A stretch of DNA of 64,000 nt from the NCBI GenBank assembly GCA_025890175.1, contig JANPYM010000004.1:875134-939133 (forward strand), given 5' to 3'. A model generated the notes under the pieces. The model worked only from the letters and a program-made list of their open reading frames with translations. It did no database searches and had not been told where the DNA came from. Origin of the DNA: Ciborinia camelliae (lineage: Eukaryota; Ascomycota; Leotiomycetes; Helotiales; Sclerotiniaceae). Positions 45,651 to 54,564 of this stretch are shown piece after piece (positions within the stretch are counted from its first letter, which is position 1; every line of letters starts with the position of its first letter). A program made the position numbers and the translations under genes.

Positions 45651-45850
45651 GAAGCGTTTTGTGCAGGTTGATAAATTTTAGATTGATTGAATTTAGGTCG
45701 AGTGGATTGAGCAGCGGGTTGTAAAGCGTTTGGCGATTGCGAAGCGCTTCGTGCAGGTAAATGATTCTCAGGTTGACCGTACTTATCTACGAGTGACGAA
45801 ACGTTTGGCGAAACGATTGGCGGTTGCGAAACGTTTTGTGCAGGTTGAGA
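45651..45850 (-). repeat. Three in-frame imperfect repeats, 87-90 bp apart
   Basis: Units starting at 45651, 45741 and 45828 share GCGAAGCGTTTTGTGCAGGT with a few changes. The spacings are multiples of three and the minus-strand frame (QPAQNASRP-type peptides) continues into the NUFIP1 gene without a stop. Confidence 0.7.
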
Positions 45851-46754
45851 GATCTTAGGTTGACAGTATTGACCAGTGGAAGGTTCTGGTGAAGGTTCTG
45901 GTTTCGTAGGTCGTCGCAAAAGGATTTGTGCAGGTTCGTGTTGAATTAAGGATTGTTCTGAAATCGAATTAGAATAAACCAGTTGCTGTAGATGAGATTT
46001 ATATTTGTTAATTGATGAAAGCTAATAGCTTGATAAAACAATTATTGAAAAGGGAGGATGAAGCAGCTGGAGGATGAAGCAGGATAAAAACAGAAAGCTT
46101 GCCTGGCGCCATCATGGTCAGGTCTGAGGATATTATTGATCTCTCTTATTATTTAAGTTAGTGTGGAAATTGAATTGTCCCACAATCTTAACCAATAGAA
46201 TCTCTCCCAATCTTAGGACCTACTTGGCTTAGGTAAGAACCCCTTGGGTCTGTTGATAGGTTGATCGGTTGTTAACCTTGTAACGTCAAATCATCTAAAT
46301 GAAAAGATCTTATAAAAACAGAAAAAATTTGTCTCTTTAAAGAATAATTCCGTACATACTTGTTGATTCAGTTGTTGATGAGGACTCTGGAGAAGAAGCA
46401 GAGAAGTTGAAGTTTTCAAAAGTAAAGTCAAAATCAAAAGTCAAAGTTGTAAAAGGGTTTGGGAAGGAGCAAGAAGAAACAATTTTAGATCCTTTTTATT
46501 TTTTTAAACCTCAATTTGGTTTGAATTACGAATTTTGGTCAAAATTTCATGCTGTTCAGTTCTATGGGGTGAATATCAAAAGAAGCAAAGCAAACTTGAT
46601 AACCTGATCATTCATATTCATATTAATATTGGTGGCTTGTTGGAGAATCAGCCGCAAAAGGAAGGAGTCAAGTACCAGGAGGAAAAGCAATTCCTGACAT
46701 AGCCAAAGTAACCAAAAACACACCAAGAATCACGGGACACCTGTGTATATCATC
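45851..46754. promoter_or_regulatory. Divergent promoter region, NUFIP1 gene and Rpc25
   Basis: It probably holds an upstream exon or 5' leader of the NUFIP1 gene and the Rpc25 promoter. The frame at 46407-46607 is lysine-rich and not supported. Confidence 0.4.
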
Positions 46755-47585
46755 ATGTTCATTCTCGTGAGTACTTCCTTCCGTCCTTCCTTCCTTCGTA
46801 GATCAAGTAATAAGATTCGAATTTTAACTTTGATTTTTAGACCAAAATTGCCGATTTAGTTCAAATCGCACCTCAAGATTTGGGGAAGAATGCTAGTCAA
46901 GCCATTGAGGATAATATCAATCTCAAATATGCCAATAAAGTGATCCAAAAGATTGGCCTCTGTATATGCTTCTATGATCTTCTCTCGGCATCGGAAGGCT
47001 TAATTGGGCATGGTGATGGTCTTGTCAATGTCAACGGTACATACATATTCTCTGGAAGTCATCACAGATTTTACGTTTTGCTAACCACTTAGCAGTCGAA
47101 TTCCGCATTGTTGTCTTCAGACCTTTCAAATTTGAAATCATGACGGGAAGAATTAGCAGCTCTATTGAGAGTGGAATAAGAGGTTAGTATACATATATAT
47201 CAAGCCGTATCAAACTCTGCTGATAACATTAAGTTCGTACTCATTTCTTTGACGAAATCTTCGTCCCTGCAAGAATGCTACCAGAAGGTTCACACTTGTA
47301 AGTCTGCCCCCTCCATTCTCTATCAATACCGACCGGCTCTGATCATCATCCAGTGACCACAACGAGCAAATATTCGTCTGGAGGACTGAGGATGGCACAG
47401 AGCTTTTCTTCGATAACCAGGAAACTGTGCGCTTTCGGGTTGACACTGAGCAATGGAATGATCAAGCACCATTGGGCCCTGAAAAAGAAGATGATGGGGA
47501 ATCAGCACGGGTGATTGAAGCCCCTTATAAGATAGTAGCTTCGATGGAAGACGTTGGATTAGGGCCCTGCCTATGGTGGGATTAG
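46755..47585 (+). CDS. RNA polymerase III subunit Rpc25 (RPC8)
   Basis: Five exons (46755-46766, 46841-47036, 47093-47182, 47234-47297, 47354-47585) give 197 residues. Rpc25 with Rpc17 forms the Pol III stalk, the counterpart of Rpb7, and is needed for initiation. The Rpb7-like N-terminus (MFILTKIADLVQIAP), NKVIQKIGLCICFYDLL, GDGLVNVN, VEFRIVVFRPF and the end EDVGLGPCLWWD are typical. The first exon codes only MFIL. The length is close to yeast Rpc25 (212). Confidence 0.93.
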
Positions 47586-48025
47586 GGAGAAACAGGCATT
47601 CGATCAATGAAATTCGAGGGCAACGAAAACATTTGCGGGGGCAAAAACATTTGCATTATGGAGTTGGGGGAACAATCTAGGATCTGGAGTTCACTAATAA
47701 TCAATTAGTTCTGCTCCCAGCTATATCACACCTTGACAGCTACGACCGACCCGGCTTCAAGGGCTCTTTTGAATCCACCGTGGCGACATTGGCTTTCCCC
47801 TGATACCTTCTGTAGGAGCTCCTTTCCAATTCCGCAATATTATAGGTCTGTGCTCAAAATATAGGAAGTCACATTTGGCCGCCGGGCGTGGGTATGATTT
47901 AATGATTGCACAAAATTTGATCACCAGCTTGGCAACCACAGATGAAAATGTATGTGAACTTCATACAATGAAAACCTTCCTTTAGAGTAATATGTACGGG
48001 TATTTTTTATATTTCGGTCGAGTCT
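47586..48025. other. Convergent intergenic stretch
   Basis: The 3' ends of Rpc25 and of the complex I subunit gene lie here. No gene is seen. Confidence 0.6.
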
Positions 48026-48672
48026 TCAACGCTTCTTCTCTTCGCTTTCCTTGTTCATCTTCTCATAATGTGCTACCAACGTTTCCATATCCCTAGCTCT
48101 ATGACCTGCTGGTACGTTCCATGGGGATCCAGTGTTAAATTGTCTATAGAAGAATTTAGCTACGGGAGCGAAGGTACTAGAGGAGTGAAGACAAACTCGG
48201 GAAATCTTAGATTGACATGAGCACTGCCCGTATCACTCTGGAAAAGGTTGCGGTCGAAAGCAGCTTGTTCGAGCATAGAAACGTGCATGGCATTTCTTGC
48301 TGCCCATTTCTCCTTGTAGTGTGAATAGCTATCAATCAGCTTTGTGAGGCCAGATGGAGATCCATCGGCGGATGGTTGAGCGTATTGGTAAACTCCGATC
48401 GAGATGGGGATAGCCGCGAGAACAACGAAGAAGCCAGTCTATATCCCCATTAGTCATGGACTATATATAATGAATATTTGAAAGCTCACTCCGAAAGACT
48501 CGTCTTTTGGACCAGCATGATGGTGTCCATGTTCTGTACTCGATCCAGCAAGGTGGTGGACCTCATCACCAGCCTTTCCATGCTCTACCGAAGACCATCG
48601 TCGCGAAACCCGGGTAGATACTCTTCCAACTCGATCGGCAGATTGAACCGCCCTTCTCCTGAGTGTGAACAT
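48026..48672 (-). CDS. NADH-ubiquinone oxidoreductase 17.8 kDa subunit, mitochondrial
   Basis: Three exons (48672-48490, 48438-48197, 48143-48026) give 180 residues. This is an accessory subunit of respiratory complex I known from Neurospora and Yarrowia (NUXM). The N-terminus (MFTLRRRAVQSADRVGR, then STRVSRRWSS) is a basic, Arg/Ser-rich mitochondrial targeting sequence. A single membrane helix follows (TGFFVVLAAIPISIGVYQYA), then WAARNAMHVSMLEQAAFDRN, NLRFPE and the end with FNTGSPWNVPAGHRARDME. The second intron has a GTTTGT donor and splits the codon before QFNTGSPWN. Confidence 0.88.
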
Positions 48673-48894
48673 TTTGTTGTAAATCAATTGGCTTTCAATA
48701 TGCCATTCTTGGAAAGCCAGTATGTTTGGACATCCTTCAACAGGCTGCTGACCTTTGCTGACTAATATATCCTAAGGCCACAATAATTTATCCTACGGCG
48801 GGACCGCTTCCCGCTTTGGAAATACTGCCGCAAGACCTTGGAACTTGGAACTTGAAAGGCGAAGAACTAACAACGAATCTGTACTTTTATCTGG

Positions 48895-49341
48895 ATGCCA
48901 CCTGTCCTTATGATGACTACAAATAACCCAGCCGACCAACTTGTCCATATTGATACTTTAAACTTAGAGAGTGAAGGAGAAGATTCAAATTCGGCAGAAT
49001 CCCTTGCTTCGTTAGACAGTGATTCCGAAGAAACACCTCCCGAGAAGATACTCACTGAAATTGTCGGGAAGAACAACCACATTTGGTATCTTGTGAAGTG
49101 GAAAGACTGCCCTCTTTTACGATCGAGCTGGGAAGGAGAAGCCTGCTTTGAAAACTGTCCTTGGATTTTGGATCAGTGGTTAGTCGAAAAACAGAGCCAA
49201 AAAGAAGGCAAAGTTCTGCCTTTTGATGTGCAAGCTTTCGATAAAGCCTGTAAGGACCTTGACTTGGCAGAAAGGCAGCGGAGAATCCTGAGACGGTTCA
49301 GAAGAAAAGCCAAACGGATTCTGTCAATTGTAGCTGATTGA
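48895..49341 (+). CDS. Small stand-alone chromodomain protein
   Basis: One exon of 148 codons. After an acidic, Ser-rich N-terminus, a chromodomain runs from about residue 50: EKILTEIVGKNNHIWYLVKW, KDCPLLRSSWEGEACF, then WILDQWLVEKQ. The aromatic positions (Y, W, W) fit binding of methylated lysine. The rest is a basic helix (LAERQRRILRRFRRKAKRIL) that could bind DNA or enter the nucleus. There is no chromoshadow domain, so it is not a normal HP1. Such single chromodomains are also found at the end of Ty3/gypsy integrases, but no integrase or LTR is nearby. An ATG six codons in (MMTTNNP) is also possible. It diverges from the complex I gene and ends 68 bp before Sil1. Confidence 0.75.
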   Translation: MPPVLMMTTNNPADQLVHIDTLNLESEGEDSNSAESLASLDSDSEETPPEKILTEIVGKNNHIWYLVKWKDCPLLRSSWEGEACFENCPWILDQWLVEKQSQKEGKVLPFDVQAFDKACKDLDLAERQRRILRRFRRKAKRILSIVAD

Positions 49342-49409
49342 GGAATTCATTCAAGAAAAGAACAATCCTGTACTCGATATAAACTTCATATTCAATTACA
49401 AACCACAAA

Positions 49410-50612
49410 ATGGTTAATTTTCAAATACGCAGTATACTGGGCCCAGTATGGCTGCTCACTCTTCTTATATTCACGAAAGCATCTTCGATGGACCCAGCAG
49501 CCTCACCATCTGCAGATACCGAACTCATATGCCCCACGGAAAACCCGGCAGAATGTTACCCCCGACTCTTTCAACCAACGAAAGACTTCCAAATCATTAA
49601 GCTTGGGCAGAATATCCCACCAGGCCTTCACGTTCGGTTAAATATAAATTCCGGCTTGAAAGAAGCTCGGCTCAACATCCCCACGGAGGACGAAAATATC
49701 GCGCTGGGACTTGATATCCCCACAGAACAAGCCCTGGTCGTGATCGAAGATGCTGATGTGGAATCTGCGGAAGAACCGCAACCATCCTCAAGCCCGCCAG
49801 CTCTAAGTAGCCACGGGAAGATACAACCCCCACCACCCTCGTCATCGGACTTTGAATCGTTTGGAACTTCTCTTGCCTCATTGAAAAGACAAGATGCATC
49901 CCTCGATCTAGCATTGACTTCTCTCGCGGAGCTGTCACACGACATTTACTACGGATCGGAACTTATGGCCGATGAGGAGGCTGTTTCTGCCTTGATCTGT
50001 CTTATGGCCATGGAGCCTTCGCGATCAGAGGATGTAAATGATCATTCAGCCTCCGCGATTCTCTCCGGTTCTCTACAAAACAACCCCACTGCTATCGAAT
50101 CCATCTCCTTGTTCCACGATATCGTCATGACACCCACTTGTTCCGGACTTCGCGAAAAAGGATTAAGTCTCATCCCCGCGCTCCAGAAAAAACTATCTAC
50201 CTCTACCATCTCACCTTCAGCCCTCAAGTCTCAAATATCTGCCCTGAGTGGTCTATTAAAATCACCCCAAATTCAAAAATCTTTCCTCGAGCAAGACGGC
50301 ACTTCATACCTACAGTCCGCCTTCTTGAAGTCTGGATCTCAATATGACGTTGTTCGTCAACATGTCGTACAACTTTTGATGGACAATTTTCTGGATGAAA
50401 GTATGGGTGCGCGAATGGGAGTCTGGCCGAGGGCAAATTCAGTTCAGAGGGGGGAGAAGGAATGTAATGGCGATGTTGTTAATGATGAATGTTGGGCATG
50501 GCATGGGAAGACATTTTATGGGACGGAAGGGGGGAAGAAAGAATGGATGGAGGAGTTTTTGGGGAGATTAGAAAAAAGTAGTCAGAGCGGAGAGAGGGGT
50601 AGGGAACTATGA
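49410..50612 (+). CDS. sil1: Sil1, nucleotide exchange factor for ER Hsp70 (Kar2/BiP)
   Basis: One exon of 400 codons. Sil1 releases ADP from Kar2 in the ER lumen. A signal peptide is clear (residues 1 to about 26, ILGPVWLLTLLIFTKASS). Next comes the Sil1 N-terminal region with ICPTENPAECYPRLFQPT and FQIIKLGQNIPPGLHVRLN, then an armadillo-like helical fold (LALTSLAELSHDIYYGSELM). The core has the segments SAILSGSLQNNPTAI and QKSFLEQDGTSYLQ. The C-terminus is GREL, which could serve as a weak HDEL-like retrieval signal. The length matches fungal Sil1 proteins (about 400-420). Confidence 0.9.
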   Translation: MVNFQIRSILGPVWLLTLLIFTKASSMDPAASPSADTELICPTENPAECYPRLFQPTKDFQIIKLGQNIPPGLHVRLNINSGLKEARLNIPTEDENIALGLDIPTEQALVVIEDADVESAEEPQPSSSPPALSSHGKIQPPPPSSSDFESFGTSLASLKRQDASLDLALTSLAELSHDIYYGSELMADEEAVSALICLMAMEPSRSEDVNDHSASAILSGSLQNNPTAIESISLFHDIVMTPTCSGLREKGLSLIPALQKKLSTSTISPSALKSQISALSGLLKSPQIQKSFLEQDGTSYLQSAFLKSGSQYDVVRQHVVQLLMDNFLDESMGARMGVWPRANSVQRGEKECNGDVVNDECWAWHGKTFYGTEGGKKEWMEEFLGRLEKSSQSGERGREL

Positions 50613-51127
50613 GTATGAGTACACTATACGTAGATATATGTATTAGACTGAATATGCTTGGATTATCACAACTTCATTCCCAGAAAGGCAAGAGTTTAGC
50701 GATCTCCTCGTCACCTGTGCCTATTTGGTGATATATGATATTGTCGATTTGCAGAGATCAGAGAAAGAAGCAGTGCCGACCCTCATCACATCCATTACCC
50801 CTTCTGCACTCAGCACTCGCTCAGCCCAGCTCATACAAGTCTATTCTACACATAATCCACCCAAGTTACAATACTCCCTTCTTTCCATATTCCTTTCATT
50901 TATGGTTTTCTCTCTTCGTGTTCATCTACCAATGACCGACCATACGAAACCAAGTTTTGTTGATATATAAAGCCTAGGCACCTATTGAAAGATTTCCCAA
51001 ACCTCCTCGGATTTCCGACATTTAATATTGGCCACTGGAAAAGGATTTCCCCAACAAACACAATGATAACGATAAATTTTCTACACAACCAATCCAAAAT
51101 CTTCTCCCTCGCCCCACCATGCATCTA
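50613..51127. other. Intergenic stretch before the first MITE
   Basis: No gene supported. It holds the Sil1 3' end. Confidence 0.6.
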
Positions 51128-51489
51128 CAGCAGAACCTCTATATAAGGATGTTTTTTTTAGTGCCAAAAATAAGGATACTAGAGAGGTATCCTTTTATAG
51201 AGGTTCCGGCTAATCCCGGTGGGGTAGCATTTTGGCCCATATATTTCCGATCGGGCATAAATTCAGTATAATTTTCATAAATATTTTATACTTCAAAAAA
51301 ATATTCTTAGAAGAGGTCTATTATAGGCTAGATTTTAATTTTGGGATCGGGGAATATCAAGGATAATTCTAATAGAGAGGATATAGGGATATTAGCATTT
51401 TCTACACCTAAAATCCAACGGGACCCAAAATTTAATCCTAATAGAGAGGTTATCCTTATATAGAGGATCCTTATATAGAGGTTCTGCTG
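51128..51489. mobile_element. Pogo/jerky-like MITE, 362 bp, with TA target duplication
   Basis: Perfect 23-bp terminal inverted repeats occupy 51128-51150 and 51467-51489, starting CAGCAGAACCTCTATATAAG. They are flanked on both sides by TA (51126-51127 and 51490-51491), the target site of Tc1/mariner elements. CAGCAGAACC-like ends followed by an AT-rich TAGAGG pattern recall pogo/jerky (Fot1-related) families. Subterminal TATAGAGGTT and TAATAGAGAGG units are repeated inside. There is no ORF, so it is non-autonomous and depends on a transposase elsewhere. Confidence 0.9.
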
Positions 51490-51846
51490 TATCTCTCTGC
51501 ACTATCATCCCATCTCCCTCCCCCGTTCCACAAGATGTACCCACAAAAAAAAAGCTTCGAGATTCAAGATGGCAAAAGCTTAAGAGCGCGACGCTCTTAT
51601 GCCCCAATGAACCATCTCCGCATATATACTATAATATACGTCAATGTCACTGTCCGATCGAAGCCCTGACAAATGCTAAGTAGAAAGGCGGACAAACATT
51701 CTCGGGAATGATGAATTCTACCGCTGCGCCATCGAGGCGTGTGGGTGCTTGAGAGTTTGTTGTGGTATTAGGGATTATGTATATGGGGAAAGGTGAGTGA
51801 GCACGTGAATCTCTGTGGTGGCGCAAAGGGATGACATTTCCACTTG
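51490..51846. other. Sequence between the two MITEs
   Basis: No gene is visible. Its right end carries the first copy of the 9-bp target duplication of the second MITE (51838-51846). Confidence 0.6.
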
Positions 51847-52257
51847 GGTAAGTGATAAACTCACGCTCCCAAAACGCTAAAAATACGCCGTCGTGAGTTT
51901 ATTCGAATCAACCGAATCGGTGGTTCCAATGATTGATTCGGTCGGGAGGCAGAGAGGGAGCCTACCATCTAATTTTCCACTCTCCCCCTCTCTAACCCCC
52001 CCCACAAATCGATCATTGAAGCAACCGATTCAGTTCCCTAAAGCTACCGATACGACCCGAATAGGTCGTTCTAGTGACCGATTCGGCTCGGAAAATCTAA
52101 GGGGGCAAAGAGTAGAAGGGTAGGAAGGATAGGAAAGGTAGGAAGGGTAGGGCATACACTTCACTTTCGACCCGAATCGGTTCTGTATTTAAAAGTTTCA
52201 AATAAATCACGCCTGCATATTTGTAGCATTTAGGGAGCGTGAGTTTATTACTTACCT
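51847..52257. mobile_element. Mutator-like MITE, 411 bp, with 9-bp target duplication
   Basis: The ends form an imperfect inverted repeat of about 55-60 bp. The left end starts GGTAAGTGATAAACTCACGC and the right end, reversed, starts GGTAAGTAATAAACTCACGC. An identical 9-bp direct repeat TTCCACTTG flanks it (51838-51846 and 52258-52266). A 9-bp duplication with long inverted repeats points to Mutator-like elements. The interior has several CCGAATCGG/CCGATTCGG motifs and no coding sequence. Confidence 0.9.
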
Positions 52258-53340
52258 TCCACTTGGATGAGGTTTTGATTGTTGTTAGGGTACCTAGGTG
52301 CTTTGAGGGGATATGATGACTTTTCGGAGGTTTAAGACAACGTAACCATAATTAAGCATTTCAGTGTGACCTATTGCTGAATAATAAGCCAGTTGAATGC
52401 CATCCAGGAGCAAAAGAGTGTTCTACGCCGTTCAAATAAGTAAAAAGACTTTGTAGAGCTTCGGTTACAAGCAAACTCTTCCTCAATACCAAGAGTTGCC
52501 ATTAAAGTACAGCACAGATAGACCCAGAAAGATTTATTTTCTACTGCAGTGGGATGTCTGAATGAAGGAGCAAGATGCAAAGCACCAAGCAAATGAAGAA
52601 AAAGTGCGGAAATCGGGAATTTTATATTCCAACCACTCAGCAGATACGTAACGAAAGCTCTTGTACTATTGATAGATACCTAGGTACTGAGAGGCAGTGA
52701 GAAATATCAAGTATGTCACTTGGCATTTGATGTATAGAAGTAACGACGTCCAAGGGGAACTATTGTTCATCGGCTCATCGGCCCCAGAGGAGCATTGCTC
52801 AAACCAGCGCAGAACCCGAAGGGGCGGGCCAGCGAACATTTATCGAGGCAAAATTCAAACCTTGATGCAGAATAGATTTTACCCCTTGGGGTTCCTAAGG
52901 AGAGTAGGCAAAATAAGAAGTGTTTCTTGACTGTCACATAGACTGGATAGGAAAGGTTGCAGAAACTCAGAAAAAACTAGAAAAACTAACTCGAGGGGTT
53001 GATCTTCGGGTAGCATAGATTATAGTTACAAGACACACCATCTAGAGGTGTCAAATATAGATACTATATTGCTATTGATACTCGCGATGGTTCTTGTTTT
53101 TCGTTTCAATGGATAAGCTCCCGGTGAGGTGAGATGAGATGAGTTGAGGTTTAGCACGGCATGTTCCAGGTTGCCGGTACCTGTACCTAACCTTAGGTTC
53201 TGGACCGTGCCTAATTTGCTACTGCCTAAGGCACCAAAAGTCCTTCGACATCATCACTTTTGGCTCGTCGTGGTTAACTCCATTTTTGAGCGCAAAGTCT
53301 CTACAGTGTCAAAGACTAGTTACCTAGCAGATTTGTCAAA
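52258..53340. other. Intergenic stretch upstream of Lsm2
   Basis: After the MITE's second target duplication there is no supported gene. Some TACC/GGTA runs are present near 52290 and 53185. Confidence 0.6.
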
Positions 53341-53843
53341 ATGCTATTCTTCAGGTGAGTGCGATTCTATAATCAGCCCTGGAGCTACAGCAACTAATAG
53401 TTATCCTCTACAATAGCTTCTTTAAGACCTTGGTGGATTCCGAAGTTACGGTCGAGCTTAAGAACGATATCCAAATCAAAGGCATATTAAAGTCAGTCGA
53501 CCAATACCTCAATATTAAACTGGACGATATACAAGTGGTGGAGGAGCTTAAATACCCACATCTGGTCAGTAATCAAATTTGGGCGGAAGCAACGAGGTGG
53601 AATGCGATGGGCTCTGTATTTTCGAGTTCTGCGATGCTGATTGTGGGCACATAGTCATCGGTCAAGAATGTTTTCATAAGAGGAAGTGTTGTCAGATACG
53701 TACATCTTCCTGGCGGTGCGGTTGATACAACACTTTTAGAAGACGGTGGGTCCCTTTTATTGGCAATTACTGCGTATGGAGGCTAATGATAATTCGCAGC
53801 CACCAGGAGAGAGGCTGCGCAGCAGGCGACTAAGGCAAAATGA
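53341..53843 (+). CDS. lsm2: Lsm2, U6 snRNA-associated Sm-like protein
   Basis: Four exons (53341-53354, 53417-53564, 53655-53745, 53800-53843) give 98 residues. Lsm2 is part of the Lsm2-8 ring on U6 snRNA and the Lsm1-7 ring in mRNA decay. The start MLFFSFFKTLVDSEVTVELK, the Sm1 motif with IKGILKSVDQYLNIKLDD and the Sm2 motif (KNVFIRGSVVRYVHLP) are nearly universal for Lsm2. The tail is TRREAAQQATKAK. The second acceptor lies after an in-frame stretch that a naive ORF would read through. Confidence 0.95.
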
Positions 53844-54564
53844 GCGGATAAATTTGGAGCTGGAGAAAGAAGTTGGGTGAACGCTTTCCTTTGTGGGGAG
53901 GATATACTTTATTATAGATGATCCGGGGGATGGGCATGATCAACAGAAGTGGGCACCCCAATAGTCCACCATAAAATATTCTACGAGTTAATGAAGGTTA
54001 TCATGGGAAAGTAAATCTGGCACTGGGTGGCCATGAATTGCCATGAGGTTGATTGGAAAGAAATTAAAAGTCAAAATTCACCCCAAACTGTTGAAGATTT
54101 CTCAAAATGAAATGAATACCAAAAGATGCTTTTACAAAAGAATCTTGCAGGAGTTTATATCAGCGATGGTACATGTGGCTTGCATAAAATCTAAAAAGGA
54201 AATGGTAGGTTGTTCATTTTACCCCCTCGGATAAGCAAAGGTTTTGATCAGGTGATAACGTGAACCCCCCGCGTTATCCGTCGTTAGTGTGTTTTTTTGT
54301 GTCTCTCAACCTCCACTTATATTGAACAACTCCCAATGAACAATTTCTTGAGTCTTTTACAATCTCAAGAAATACTTTTACAAGTTCAATTCATCTGTCA
54401 ATAACCTCCGGACTATGGTGATCATTTGAAGCAGCCCAGGATTGTCTTGTTATTCTATGGTTTAGACAAAGATCTTACAGGTTCACCCTTCATCTTACAA
54501 ACGAGCAAATCGATATCGATGGCAAATACTCCACACTTTTAAGACAGTACAATTGTGAAGTACT
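53844..54564. other. Intergenic stretch between Lsm2 and Pso2
   Basis: No gene is supported; the ORF at 54043-54234 is lysine-rich and AT-driven. Confidence 0.6.

Noticed and set aside
44753..45724. 323-codon plus-strand frame opposite the NUFIP1 gene
   Set aside because: It is the complement of Pro/Gln/Gly-rich codons, rich in Arg, Trp and Leu, with no family resemblance; the minus strand carries conserved domains and introns.
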